From assembly GCA_026119855.1 (NCBI GenBank), contig JAOWBW010000086.1, positions 524,407 to 588,406 of the forward strand: a DNA stretch of 64,000 nucleotides, read 5' to 3'. Made by a program: the position numbers and the translations under genes. Numbering within the stretch: the stretch's first letter is position 1; each line of letters opens with the position of its first letter. The stretch is from Campanula takesimana. Lineage: Eukaryota; Streptophyta; Magnoliopsida; Asterales; Campanulaceae. This document shows, piece after piece, positions 39,675 to 52,492 of the stretch. Under the pieces are notes generated by a model, which saw nothing but the letters and a program-made list of their open reading frames with translations, made no database searches and was not told the origin of the DNA.

Positions 39675-42600
39675 ATGTCTGGAAGAGGAAGAGGAAACCG
39701 TGGTAACGCTCGCAAGTCGGGAAATCAAGGCAATGTTGATCCGAACATGGCAAACCTTTTGCAAACGCTGAACCAGACCGTGGCTGGAATCGGACAGGTG
39801 GTGAACCAACTAGCACAACCTCAAAACCAACCTCAGCAGGTACCAATGAGAGACCCGCTGGAAATGTTTCAAAGGAGAAAGTCGGACACTTTCTCCGGTA
39901 CCTCAAAGGAGAAGCCGGAGGACTGGATTAAGGATATGGAGCACATTTTTGAGACTTTGGAATGTACCACAGAGCAGAAGGTAGTTTTTGCAACATTTAT
40001 GCTTAGGAGTGCGACTCGCACTTGGTGGGATGCAGAAAAGAGAGCAGCTTTGGCAAGAGGTGAAGGAAATTTCACCTGGGAAAGGTTTAAAGTAGTATTA
40101 AATGAGAAATACTACCCGGCTAGTGTTCGTCACGCCCGAGTGGTAGAGTTTCTTACTTTAACTCAAGGTGACAAGACGGTGGATGAGTACAGTGAAAGGT
40201 TCACAGATCTGCTAGAATTTGCGCCGACCTTCTTCGACAGCGAGGAACAAAAGGCCAGGAAGTTCGAAGCTGGGCTGAGTGATCGGATTCGATTCAGAAT
40301 CACACCTCTGCAGTTAGCGACATATGGGTTAGTGCTAGACAGAGCCAGAATTGTAGAAAGGGAGTCGGATGAGTACCGCAACAAGAGGGATGAAAAGAAG
40401 AAGTCTGGAGACAAGTCTACTAGTAAAGATTCAGCTGGGAACAAGGGACAGTTCAGCGACCGAGACCGTGACAATCATGGGAAGCGGAAAGCTGAGGGAA
40501 GATATGATCGTACAGTAAACAAGTACCCGAACAGGAACTTTGGAAACCGAACTGCTTACGATAAGGGAAAGGCTAAAGAGCATGGGACCGCCGAAGTATG
40601 CCCTGCATGTGATGGCAATCATAAGGCTGACGTGTGTAAGTACAAAGACAGGAAGTGCTATAACTGTGAGAAGATTGGGCATCCGCAGTGGAAGTGCCTA
40701 GAACCGAAAAAGAATGCACAAACTCATGGAGTGAAGTCAGAAGACAAAAGTAAGACTGGTGGTCAGGGGCGTGTGTTCACCATGACTGCTAGAGATGCTA
40801 GAGCCACAAATGACTTGGTGGCAGGTACGCTTCAGTTATATTCTCGCAACGTATACGCTTTGATTGATTCTGGTGCCACTCATTCTGTGATTAGTACTAA
40901 GTTGGCAAAACAGTTAAAATTGTCACCTAAGGCGTTAGAAGTACCCTTGGTAATTGATACCCCGACTAAGGAGTCGATCCCAGTTACTTTAGTATTTCAG
41001 AGTTGTCCTCTAAGGATAGGTGATAGAGAACTCGAGGTTGATCTTATATGTCTGGATCTCAATGACTTTGACATCATCCTAGGTATGGACTGGTTGGCCG
41101 CGTATCATGCCAAAGTAGACTGCTTTAGAAAAGAAGTGAATTTTGAATTACCCTCTGGAGAAGGATTCTGTTTTCAAGGGTCGAAACCAAGAGTCCGAAC
41201 GGGTCTGATTTCTGTAATGAAGGCTCGTAAACTATTAAGAAAAGGTTGTGAGGGATTTCTTGCGTATGTTGGTGAGTCAAACAAGAAACAAGTGACCATC
41301 GAATCCCTCTCCATAGTAAAAGATTTCAAGGATGTTTTCCCTGAGGATTTGCCAGGAATACCGCCGGAGCGAGAAGTGGAGTTTTCGATAGATCTAGCAC
41401 CTGAGACTGCACCGATTTCGAGAGCACCATATAGGATGGCTCCGCCGGAACTTAAAGAGTTAAAGGAGCAGTTACAAGAACTTTTGGACAAGGGTCTGAT
41501 TAGACCGAGTGCATCACCGTGGGGTGCGCCGGTATTATTTGTAAAGAAGAAGGATGGGTCGATGAGGTTATGCATTGACTATCGGGAGTTAAACCGTGTG
41601 ACAATTAAGAATAAGTATCCCTTGCCAAGAATCGATGATCTGTTTGACCAACTCCAGGGTGCATGTTATTTCTCTAAGATTGACCTGCGTTCTGGATAAC
41701 ATCAGTTGAGAGTGAAAAAGGAAGATGTGGCAAAGACGGCTTTTAGGACAAGGTACGGGCACTATGAATTCCTGGTAATGCCGTTTGGATTGACAAATGC
41801 GCCCGCTGTGTTTATGGAGCTTATGAATAGAGTATTTCAAGAGTACTTAGACAAGTGTGTAATAGTGTTCATCGACGACATCTTAGAGTATTCGAAGTCA
41901 AAAGAGGAGCACGAAGCGCATTTGAAGTTAGTATTACAGATTCTGAGGGAGCAAAAGTTGTATGCCAAGTTTAAGAAGTGTGAATTCTGGCTTGAGGAAG
42001 TGGCGTTTTTGGGGCATGTGGTGTCTAAGAATGGGGTAGCTGCTAAAATCGAGGCTATAGTGAATTGGGAGAGGCCGACTTCTGTTAGTGAAATAAGGAG
42101 CTTCTTGGGTTTAGCTGGTTATTACCGCAGGTTTGTGGAAGGATTTTCGAAGTTATCTCTACCATTGACTAAGTTGACCACGAAAGGAACGAAGTTTTTA
42201 TGGTCGGATGAGTGTGAGAAGAACTTTCAAGAGTTGAAAAGGCGATTGGTGTCGGCGCCTGTTCTTACGGTACCAACGAGCAGGGATGGTTTTGTAATTT
42301 ATAGTGATGCTTCATTGAAAGGATTGGGTTGTGTGTTGATGCAGAACGACAAGGTGATAGCTTATGCGTCTAGGCAACTCAAGAACAATGAGAAGAACTA
42401 TCCCACCCATGATTTGGAGTTAGCGGCCGTAGTGTTTGCATTGAAGATTTGGAGACATTATTTGTATGGGGTACCATGTGAGATTTACACCGACCAGAAG
42501 AGTCTTAAGTATATTTTTACTCAGAAAGAGTTGAATATGAGGCAGAGAAGATGGTTAGAACTACTTAAAGATTATGATTGCAAAATCTTGTATCATCCTG

Positions 42601-42955
42601 GAAAGGCCAATAAAGTGGCAGATGCGTTAAGCAGAAAGAATCATGGAACATTAGCGATTATGATTTCTAAGGGGGTAAGTGAATCGGGAGATAGTGAAAT
42701 GGTAAAGCTAGAGGTTAGAGTTAAAGGTTATTTGGCTCAGATGAGTGTTCAACCAACATTACTGGTGAGAATCAAGGAAGCTCAGAATGTGGATGACGAG
42801 TTAGAAGCGATTCACAAGGTTATCAGTAAGAAGGGAATGGTAGATTTCCGTGTTAGTGATGACGGGATTATGAGATATCGATCGAGGATTTGGGTGCCTA
42901 ATGATAAAAATATTAAGAGGGAGATTCTCGAGGAGGCTCACTGTTCAAGGTTTTC
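39675..42955 (+). pseudogene. Ty3/gypsy gag-pol (element A), 5' part
   Basis: One plus-strand frame from ATG 39675. In order: gag with an RG-rich start and Retrotrans_gag region; a CCHC knuckle CYNCEKIGHPQWKC (residues 328-341); aspartic protease LIDSGATHS (Asp about 398); reverse transcriptase with LCIDYRELN (about 631), then, past a TAA at 41697-41699 in the GYHQ position, FGLTNAP and the active site FIDDIL; RNase H with IYSDAS and YTDQKSLKY; and the integrase start. The frame continues after the TAA. At 42955/42956 the integrase is split by element B and resumes at 51939. 'ILEYSKS' after FIDD, where Val is usual, suggests decay. Confidence 0.9.
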
Positions 42956-42960
42956 GGTTC

Positions 42961-45138
42961 TGTCGCGACCCCGGACCCCGCGGGCCCGAGACCGTGATCT
43001 GGACGTCGACTCTAAAACCAAAACTGTGAAATACCGAAGTTAAAAATTCCATTTAATACCAAAAGGTGATGATCCAAAGTTTTACAAAACCAAGTTTGAT
43101 AAAAACCAAATACAACTATCATAAACTTCCACAAGTTTATGCCCAACAAATTACAAACATACAATTCTTAGTGACGTCATTGTTTGGTACAACTATCCCA
43201 AAATGGTTACACATTTACATAATGTAAACCAACCTATATCAACCTTCCCCAAAAGAATATATCCACACTCGACGTCCTCTTTCTCGTGATCAGCGAGACT
43301 AATCCTTAGCACCTGGGGGGGTTAAGGAAAACAAAGATAAAAGAAAAATGGTGAGATAAATCTCAATAAGTTACTAATGCAACTACATGACATGCTATGA
43401 TGCAGTATACAATAAGCAATAATAAATATCACATAGCACATAGCATTTATCACTTAACAGATAGCAGCGGAAATAAACACATAACAAAGGATATAGCCAA
43501 GGTTTTCCAAACCGGAACATCCAAATAAAGGATCGCTGCGCAGCTTCAATAATCAACAAATCATCATCTTCATAATAGCATGAAAGCTGAAGAGAAAACC
43601 CCGGTACCGGAACCAATAACCATAAAAGTGTCACAAAGGACAAGGACCATGACACAAAGTCATGCCCGGTAGCTAGATACATTCACAGAGGAACGCTAAC
43701 TTGACTTTTCCAAGGCCAATCTGGAAAAGGGGGTAAAGAAGGGGGCAAAACAATGGTCAACATTATAATGGACTTGGCTTTGCCATTATAATCCTTCCCA
43801 TCGCCCGATGCAACAAATATGCCAGCTGGGCTTCCAAATAAATGCTATATAATAATAATTTAGCATGATTAAACAACTTAAGGTTCCAAAGTAGGGAACC
43901 ATTCCAATTAAATCACCACAAAGGTAAACCAATACAAACAACCCATCAAGGACGAACCACATTCCCAAAACGATACTTAATCAAATTCCATATCGTATTT
44001 ATTCACAAAAGAATCAAATCCAATCATTAAAGTGTTCCAACAATGACAATTAACACTTAATTAATTTCAAACACAAACTTGATCACCAAGGACTCAATTC
44101 TATCACTAGAGTGTACTACAATGTTCACTAAGGTCAACTAGAAGGACACCCAAGATTTGGATCAAAACGCATTCTTCAATCACACAAAATTAACAAATGT
44201 AAACTTTTAGGGGTTCTGTGCGGCCGCCCAAAAGGGACTGTGCGGTCGCCCAAAATCCCTCAAAACAAGAACAAAAGCTTTCAGATAGATGTGCGATCGC
44301 CCAGACATTTTTGGGCGGTCGCACAACGCTCTGGTCTGCCGGAAATCGGGAAGAACAAACTGGGTTCTTCCATTTTTAACCCAAAACACATTTCAACCAA
44401 AATTTCAACCTTCCAACTAGTTTACTAATGTACCAAAACAACTTGTAAGTCTAAAAGGACTTATGTAACAACCAAAATCAAGAATCAACCCAACATTCAA
44501 CAATTCACCATTTTCAACCAAAAACTCAATAAGTTCCAAACAAATTCAAAAACCATCCAAACTTCAAATATAACACATCAAGCATTATCTAAACATGATA
44601 TGAACATTTTAGCATCAAAATGGGGGAAAAGTAACTTACTTGAAAATAATGAAAGTTGACGGAATTCGATTCTTTTTGGTTCTACGCGATCCTATCGACG
44701 ATCTAAACAAGGTTCACGTTTTAAGAAATGAATAATAATGAGAGGAAGCAGAAGTAAATGAAGAGAGAAGATAGAGAAGAGAAAAACTTACCAATGGAGG
44801 AGAGAGAGAAAGAAATGGCTGGGAAAATGAGAATGGGGGTGGAGTGTATGAGGGAGAAGAAGGTGTAGGGAGAGGGAGTAGGGGAATCATTTTAAAAAGT
44901 TACAACTAGACCCCCTCCCCATCTACTAACACAATTACTCCCCACTAATAAATAAGACTCAACAATTCTACACTAGCACAAATGACCCAAATAAAATGCT
45001 AGGCATAAATATTACAACACATAAATTGCACACATAATTATTTAAATAAATAATAATTTAAATAAATAAATAAGAAAATAATTAAATAAAAATCATTTAA
45101 TTACTAATAAAATAGAGCCTAGATTTCGGGTCGTGACA
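42961..45138 (-). repeat. Element B 3' LTR
   Basis: 2,178 bp from TGTCGCGACCCCGGACC to TTTCGGGTCGTGACA. It contains a cluster of GTGCGGTCGCCCA words at about 44218-44330. Confidence 0.92.
44218..44330. repeat. GTGCGGTCGCCCA cluster and hairpin in LTR
   Basis: GTGCGGCCGCCCA, GTGCGGTCGCCCA and GTGCGATCGCCCA follow each other, and the last faces TGGGCGGTCGCAC across an 8-base loop, giving a 13-bp stem with one mismatch. The same cluster is in the other LTR at 51010-51121, where the stem is perfect. Confidence 0.85.
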
Positions 45139-45140
45139 CT

Positions 45141-45156
45141 CACTCCCCCATAAAGA
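45141..45156 (-). promoter_or_regulatory. Polypurine tract of element B
   Basis: On the minus strand, CTTTATGGGGGAGTG lies just before the 3' LTR start TGTCACGACCC. Confidence 0.7.
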
Positions 45157-45198
45157 AAATTCGACCCGAATTTTAACGAGACTCACCTTAAACAAAAG

Positions 45199-48100
45199 CT
45201 ACGGAAATTTCCTCTCGATCTCATCACGAAGCTCCCACGTCGACTCCTCGATGTTATGATTCCTCCAAAGAACTCGAACCAACGCGATGCTCTTGCTCCT
45301 CAACTCTTGGACTTTAGAATCTAAGATCCGAACCGGTCGTTCCTCATAAGTCATATCGGGCTCAATATCCTCCGGTACACTCGGTAACACGTGAGATGGA
45401 TCATGAACATACTTCCGAAGCATAGAAACGTGGAAAACATTATGCAACCGGTACAAAGATGGCGGTAACGCAAGGCGATACGCTAGAAGTCCAACCTTTC
45501 CCAAAATCTCAAACGGGCCAATAAACCTCGGAGCCAACTTGCCTTTCTTCCCAAACCTACGAATACCCACCTTCGGAGACACTTTCAAGAATACCAAATC
45601 ACCAATCTGAAAACTAAGATCTCGCCTTCGGTTGTCTGCGTAGCTCTTATGTCGACTCTGGGCTGTTTTCAATATATCCCGGATAACTTTGACTTTTCCA
45701 ACTGAATCCCGAAGCAAATCGATACCCAAAACTTTCGCTTCACCGACCTCATCCCAACAAATAGGCGATCTACATTTCCTTCCATACAAGGCTCGTACGG
45801 TGCCATCTCGATACTAGCCTGATAACTGTTGTTGTAAGAGAATTCCACTAACGGTAGGTGCGAATCCCAAGAATCGGAAAAAGTCTATCGAACAAGCTCG
45901 CAACATATCCTCAAGAATCTGAATAGTCCTCTCGGATTGACCGTCGGTCTGAGGATGAAAAGCTGTACTGAATCGCAAATCTGTACCCAAAGCTTCCTGA
46001 AACGCCTTCCAGAATCTAGAAGTAAACCTCGGGTCTCGATCTGACACAATGCTAACCGGAACTCCATGCAATCTAACGATCTCATTGATATAAAGGGTCG
46101 CAAGCTTCTCCATCGAATATCTGATGTCAATAGCAATAAATGTGCACTCTTGGTCAATCTATCCACTATTACCCAAACACTGTCATACTTCCTACGGGTA
46201 CGAGGTAGTCCCGTAACGAAATCCATAGTCACATGCTCCCATTTCCACTCGGGAATCTCTAACGGCTGAAGTAATCCCGCGGGTCTCTGATGCTCGGCTT
46301 TGACCTGCTGACACGTTAAACACCTCGATACATACTCGGCTATTTCCCTTTTCATATTAATCCACCAAAATTGTTGCTTCAAATCCTGATACATCTTCGT
46401 ACTACCCGGATGAATAGTATACCTCGATTTGTGACCCTCATCTAAAACTTGCCTCTTTAATCCACCAACATCGGGTACACACAAACGACACGGAAAGTCA
46501 ACTCCACTCGAACTCAAAGAAAAATCCTCGAAGTTCTTTTCCTTCAATTTCTCCATTATCTTCACCAACTCGAGATCTTCTTTCTGAGCTTCCTTTATCC
46601 TCTGAATTAGGGTCGGAGATACCCTAATATTCGCAAAAATAGCCCCATGTCTCGATTTACGAGGAGACCAATCTCGAACATCCTCAAGCATTTTCCATTC
46701 ACGGACCATCATCGAAGCCACATAAGATTTTCTACTAATCGCATCGGCTACCACATTCGCCTTTCCCGGGTGATAAGAAATCGTACAATCATAATCCTTC
46801 AACAATTCCATCCATCGGCGCTGTCTATTATTCAACTCTTTCTGGGAGAAAAGGTACTTCAAACTCTTGTGATCCGTAAAAATCTCAAACTTCGCTCCAT
46901 AAAGATAGTGCTTCCATTTGTGCAACGCAAATACAATAGCCGCTAACTCCATATCATGAGTCGGGTAATTCTGTTCACTAGGGGTCAACTTCCTCGAAGC
47001 ATAAGCAATTACTTTCCTGTTCTGCATCAACACACAACCCAAACCCTCTTTCGAAGCATCACTGTAAATCACTAGGCCATCGCTCCCATTAGGCAAAGTC
47101 AAGATTGGTGCGGTAGTCAACCTCTTCTTCAATTCCTCGAAACTCTTGTCACATTTCTCGGTCCACACAAACGGAACATTCTTCCGGGTCAACTGATTCA
47201 TCGGAGTAGCAATCCTCGAAAACCCTTCAATAAATCTTCGGTAATAACCGGCTAAACCCAGAAAACTATGAATCTCGGTCACTGACTCGGGTCTCTTCCA
47301 ATCCACTATAGCTTCAATCTTTGAAGGATCCACAGAAATCCCGTCTTTCGAAATCACATGACCCAGAAATGACACCTTCTCGAGCCAAAATTCGCATTTA
47401 CTGAACTTCGCAAATAATTTCTCCCTCGCAAGAACGGATAAAACTGTCCTCAAGTGTTGTTCATGCTCCTCTCGAGATTTCGAATAAACAAGAATGTCGT
47501 CGATGAAGACTACCACGAACGAATCAAGATAGGGATGGAAAACTCGGTTCATCAAATCCATAAACACGGCCAGCGCGTTAGTCAACCCAAACGGCATAAC
47601 CAAGAACTCGTAATGACCATAACGAGTGCGAAAAGCAGTCTTCGGAATATCCTCCGATCGAACCTTCAACTGATGGTACCCACTCCTCAATCAAGTTTAG
47701 AGAAAAACCACGGACCCTTGAAGCTGATCAAACAAATCGTCAATATGGGTAGAGGATACTTATTCTTCACCGTAACCTGATTCAACTTCCGGTAATCGAT
47801 ACACAATTTCAACGAACCATCTTTCTTCCGTACAAACAAAACCGGTGCTCCCCACGGGGAAACACTAGGGCGGATAAACCCTCGATCAAGCAACTCTTGC
47901 AATTGAACCTTTAACTCCTTCAACTCTGCGGGGGCTAACCTATAAGGCGCTTTCGAAATTGGAGCCGTACCCGGCAAAAGATCTATACAAAATTCAATCT
48001 CACGATCGGGAGGCATATCATACTCAGTAGAGAAAACATCGGGAAATTCCCGACTACCCGAACACTATCAAAACTAGGGGATTCCTTCCTAGTATCAAGA

Positions 48101-48532
48101 ACACTAGCCAAATACCCCTCACAACCACTATACAATAATTTTCTCGCTTTCATAAAGAAATTAAGCGAACCCTTATACTCAGAGGATTAGCCTCAAACAC
48201 AAATTTAGGCACATCGGGCATAGAAAAAGTAACAGTTTTCTTACGGCAATCAACGGAAGCATGAAACTTGCTCAACCAATCCATACCCAAAATGACATCA
48301 AAGTCTTGGATAGGAAGAACTACCAAATCCGCACAAGGACTCGACCACAAATGACCACATCACAAGCACGAAAGACTCGATCAGAAATCAAGCATTCTCC
48401 TATAGGGGTCGACACCTCTAGCATGTACGGTAAGGACTCGAATGCAGCATTTAATATGGAAGCAAATTGCACAGAAATGTATGAATGAGATGATCCTGGA
48501 TCTACTAATGCTCGTGCGCTCACATTAGACAC
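45199..48532 (-). pseudogene. Element B pol (PR-RT-RH-IN-chromodomain), frameshifted
   Basis: Minus-strand blocks in order: protease ALVDPGSSHSYIS (Pro in place of the usual Ser/Thr of D-S/T-G), VILGMDWL, RT with LCIDYRKLNQVTVKNKYPLP and FIDDILVYSKS, RNase H with VIYSDASKEGLGC, GKANVVADAISRK, integrase with C-x2-C (CLTCQQ), SDRDPRFTS and FHPQTDGQSERT, then GPFEILGKVG and a C-terminal module with ILDSKVQELRSKSI, VRVLWRNHNIEESTWE, the Tekay/Del chromodomain-like end. Frames change near 48320, 48140, 47690, 45890 and 45795, so no full polyprotein is encoded as written. Confidence 0.88.
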
Positions 48533-48581
48533 AGAAACAATACTCCAATAACAGAAGGATCATCGGTAGCTTGTTGTTGAT

Positions 48582-49635
48582 TCATGGCATATATCTTTCC
48601 TTGAACTTTGGGCTTCCCGGCGGCATCCCTTTTCTGACCTGATTAGTACCAACTCCTGACCCGGATGACTGACCTCGGTACCTCGTGCACTCCCTCGCAA
48701 AGTGCCCCATTTCCCCACAATTGGTGCACTTGCCTTGCTTTTTCCAACACCTATCCTCCGAATGGCCTACCTTCTGACAAAGGTACAAGGCTTCCTATTC
48801 TGAATCCCGGAGTAGTACCCGGATTCCTCGGTGTGGTTTGCCCCTTAAACTGAAATGATGCTCCCGGGTTACCTCGGTTGTCGAAACGGTGTTGTGGCTT
48901 GCTTTGTGCTCCTTGCTTACTCGGGTTGGCCACCTCGGTCTTCCTCTTATGTTCCCCAATATCTTGCTCTATCAAATAGGCTCGGTCCACCGCATCTTGG
49001 AATGTCACAATCCGTTGAGCAATAAGTTGAGTACGGATGGAGGTCTTCAATCCCCGAATGAATCTCATAGCCTTTTGTTCCTCGGTCCTCACCAAATAGT
49101 CGCAATACCGGGCTAATTCTATGAACTTTGCCGAGTATTGTGCTATAGACAACACACCTTGCTCTAGGTTGAGTAGCTCGATCTCCTTTCGGTTTTAATC
49201 AACAACCGGAATGAAATGCTCCTTGAATTTGCGCACAAACAACTCCCACGCATACACCGTGTGAGTATCATCCCAAGTAGCTTTAACACCCTTCCACCAA
49301 TGCTCGGCGGCTCCCACAAGCTTGTAAGCCGCAAACCGGACCTTGTCCTCATCCAAACACCCAAATACATCATAAATCTTCTCCATCAACTCAATCCACA
49401 ACTCAGCCTTCCTTACATCGGGCTCCCCATTGAATTCAACCGGTTTCAACTTCAGAAATTGCTCCAATCCATAGCGGGGTGGTGCTTGTTCTACCCTCGG
49501 ACCTTGATCATGTATGGCCTTCATGGCCGCCTCGAACATGCCTTGAAACATAGCACGTGCTTCTTCCCTTGTATCATTCTGATTTGCATTACCGGTACTA
49601 CCTTCATCACTCCTTCTACGAACCATTGTAAACAA
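48582..49635 (-). pseudogene. Element B gag, with stop and frameshift
   Basis: The minus-strand start is near 49635. Retrotrans_gag block: YKLVGAAEHWWKGVKATW and WELFVRKFKEHFIPVV, then an in-frame TAA at 49195-49197, after which the same frame continues with SIAQYSAKFIELARYCDYLV. A frame change near 48790 precedes two CCHC knuckles, the second intact (CTNCGEMGHFAREC). The gag binds genomic RNA and forms the particle in this family. Confidence 0.85.
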
Positions 49636-49730
49636 GTACCTACATAAAACATCAACCGTTAATCACTCCGCACACTACTACCCACCTAGGTCATACTAAT
49701 CCACCTAGACTTATACTTAGAGCTAATGCC

Positions 49731-49746
49731 ATAGCTCTGATACCAA
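49731..49746 (-). promoter_or_regulatory. Primer binding site of element B
   Basis: On the minus strand, TGGTATCAGAGCTATG begins two bases inside the 5' LTR. It is the initiator-Met tRNA type common in plant LTR elements. Confidence 0.9.
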
Positions 49747-49747
49747 C

Positions 49748-51933
49748 TGTCGCGACCCCGGACCCCGCGGGCCCGAGACCGCGATCTGGACGTCGACTCT
49801 AAAACCAAAACTGTGAAATACCGAAGTTAAAAATTCCATTTAATACCAAAAGGTGATGATCCAAAGTTTTACAAAACCAAGTTTGATAAAAACCAAATAC
49901 AACTATCATAAACTTCCACAAGTTTATGCCCAACAAATTACAAACATACAATTCTTAGTGACGTCATTGTTTGGTACAACTATCCCAAAATGGTTACACA
50001 TTTACATAATGTAAACCAACCTATATCAACCTTCCCCAAAAGAATATATCCACACTCGACGTCCTCTTTCTCGTGATCAGCGAGACTAATCCTTAGCACC
50101 TGGGGGGGGGGGGGTTAAGGAAAACAAAGATAAAAGAAAAGGGGTGAGATAAATCTCAATAAGTTACTAATGCAACTACATGACATGCTATGATGCAGTA
50201 TACAATAAGCAATAATAAATATCACATAGCACATAGCATTTATCACTTAACAGATAGCAGCGGAAATAAACACATAACAAAGGATATAGCCAAGGTTTTC
50301 CAAACCGGAACATCCAAATAAAGGATCGCTGCGCAGCTTCAATAATCAACAAATCATCATCTTCATAATAGCATGAAAGCCGAAGAGAAAACCCCAGTAC
50401 CGGAACCAATAACCATAAAAGTGTCACAAAGGACAAGGACCATGACACAAAGTCATGCCCGGTAGCTAGATACATTCACAGAGGAACGCTAACTTGACTT
50501 TTCCAAGGCCAATCTGGAAAAGGGGGTAAAGAAGGGGGCAAAACAATGGTCAACATTATAATGGACTTGGCTTTGCCATTATAATCCTTCCCATCGCCCG
50601 ATGCAACAAATATGCCAGCTGGGCTTCCAAATAAATGCTATATAATAATAATTTAGCATGATTAAACAACTTAAGGTTCCAAAGTAGGGAACCATTCCAA
50701 TTAAATCACCACAAAGGTAAACCAATACAAACAACCCATCAAGGACGAACCACATTCCCAAAACGATACTTAATCAAATTCCATATCGTATTTATTCACA
50801 AAAGAATCAAATCCAATCATTAAAGTGTTCCAACAATGACAATTAACACTTAATTAATTTCAAACACAAACTTGATCACCAAGGACTCAATTCTATCACT
50901 AGAGTGTACTACAATGTTCACTAAGGTCAACTAGAAGGACACCCAAGATTTGGATCAAAACGCATTCTTCAATCACACAAAATTAACAAATGTAAACTTT
51001 CAGGGGTTCTGTGCGGCCGCCCAAAAGGGACTGTGCGGTCGCCCAAAATCCCTCAAAACAAGAACAAAAGCTTTCAGATAGATGTGCGGTCGCCCAGACA
51101 TTTTTGGGCGGTCGCACAACGCTCTGGTCTGCCGGAAATCGGGAAGAACAAACTGGGTTCTTCCATTTTTAACCCAAAACACATTTCAACCAAAATTTCA
51201 ACCTTCCAACTAGTTTACTAATGTACCAAAACAACTTGTAAGTCTAAAAGGACTTATGTAACAACCAAAATCAAGAATCAAACCCAACATTCAACAATTC
51301 ACCATTTTCAACCAAAAACTCAATAAATTCCAAACAAATTCAAAACCCATCCAAACTTCAAATATAACACATCAAGCATTATCTAAACATGATATGAACA
51401 TTTTAGCATCAAAATGGGGGAAAAGTAACTTACTTGAAAATAATGAAAGTTGACGGAATTCGATTCTTTTTGGTTCTACGCGATCCTATCGACGATCTAA
51501 ACAAGGTTCACGTTTTAAGAAATGAATAATAATGAGAGGAAGAAGAAGTAAATGAAGAGAGAAGATAGAGAAGAAAAAAACTTACCAATGGAGGAGAGAG
51601 AGAAAGAAATGGCTGGGAAAATGAGAATGGGGGTGGAGTGTATGAGGGAGAAGGAGGTGTAGGGAGAGGGGAGTAGGGGAATCATTTTAAAAAGTTACAA
51701 CTAGACCCCCTCCCCATCTACTAACACAATTACTCCCCACTAATAAATAAGACTCAACAATTCTACACTAGCACAAATGACCCAAATAAAATGCTAGGCA
51801 TAAATATTACAACACATAAATTGCACACATAATTATTTAAATAAATAATAATTTAAATAAATAAATAAGCAAATAATTAAATAAAAATCATTTAATTACT
51901 AATAAAATAGAGCCTAGATTTCGGGTCGTGACA
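49748..51933 (-). repeat. Element B 5' LTR
   Basis: 2,186 bp, TG...CA, near-identical to 42961-45138. The G run at about 50102-50113 is longer here than its counterpart at 43315. Confidence 0.92.
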
Positions 51934-51938
51934 GGTTC

Positions 51939-52492
51939 ACCCTGGGAGTACTAAGATGTACAGGGATCTAAAGGAATCCTTTTGGTGGAACAATATGAAG
52001 AGTGAGGTAGCGGAATTCGTTTCTAAGTGTTTAGTGTGTCAACAAGTAAAAAGTGAACACCAGAAACCCACGGGACTGCTACAATCGTTACCTATTCCAG
52101 AGTGGAAGTGGGAACACATCACTATGGATCTGGTGATTGGACTTCCTAAGACGTTGAAGGGTCATAATGCAATTTGGGTCATAGTGGATAGGCTCACTAA
52201 ATCGGCCCACTTTCTAGCAATCAAGTTGACTGATTCGTTGGAGAAGTTAGCTAAATTGTACGTGGATGAGATCGTGAGGTTACATGGGATACCGGTCTCT
52301 ATAGTGTCAGATCGAGATGCGAGATTTACATCGAATTTCTGGAAGAGTTTACAGAAAGCGTTGGGGATGGAATTAACTATGAGTACAGCGTTCCATCCTC
52401 AGACAGACGGACAGTCAGAAAGGACGATTCAAACTCTCGAAGATCTATTGAGAGAAACGTCGTTAGATTGGCAAGGAGCGTGGGATGATCAT
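51939..52492 (+). pseudogene. Element A integrase, continuation
   Basis: Resumes element A's integrase after element B. Plus-strand reading has CLVCQQVKSEH (zinc finger end), WKWEHITMDLVIGLP, VDRLTKSAHF, DEIVRLHGIPVSIVSDRDAR and FHPQTDGQSERTIQTLEDLL: the DDE core with two Asp and Glu in context. It is cut at 52492 by the copia LTR. The remainder of element A presumably lies beyond the copia element, outside the window. Confidence 0.88.

Larger units (their letters stand above)
42961..51933 (-). mobile_element. Tekay/Del-like chromovirus (element B), nested
   Basis: A complete 8.97-kb LTR retrotransposon inserted in element A's integrase with a perfect TSD, GGTTC (42956-42960, 51934-51938). 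The LTRs are 2,178 and 2,186 bp and almost identical (about 15 differences noted by eye, including a G-run length change). On the minus strand: LTR, PBS TGGTATCAGAGC, gag, protease, RT, RNase H, integrase, chromodomain-like end, purine tract, LTR. The coding part has several stops and frameshifts. Confidence 0.93.

Noticed and set aside
43395..44389. ORFs repeated at 50188-51182
   Set aside because: They lie in the two LTR copies of element B, which is why they are duplicated; they have no protein motif.
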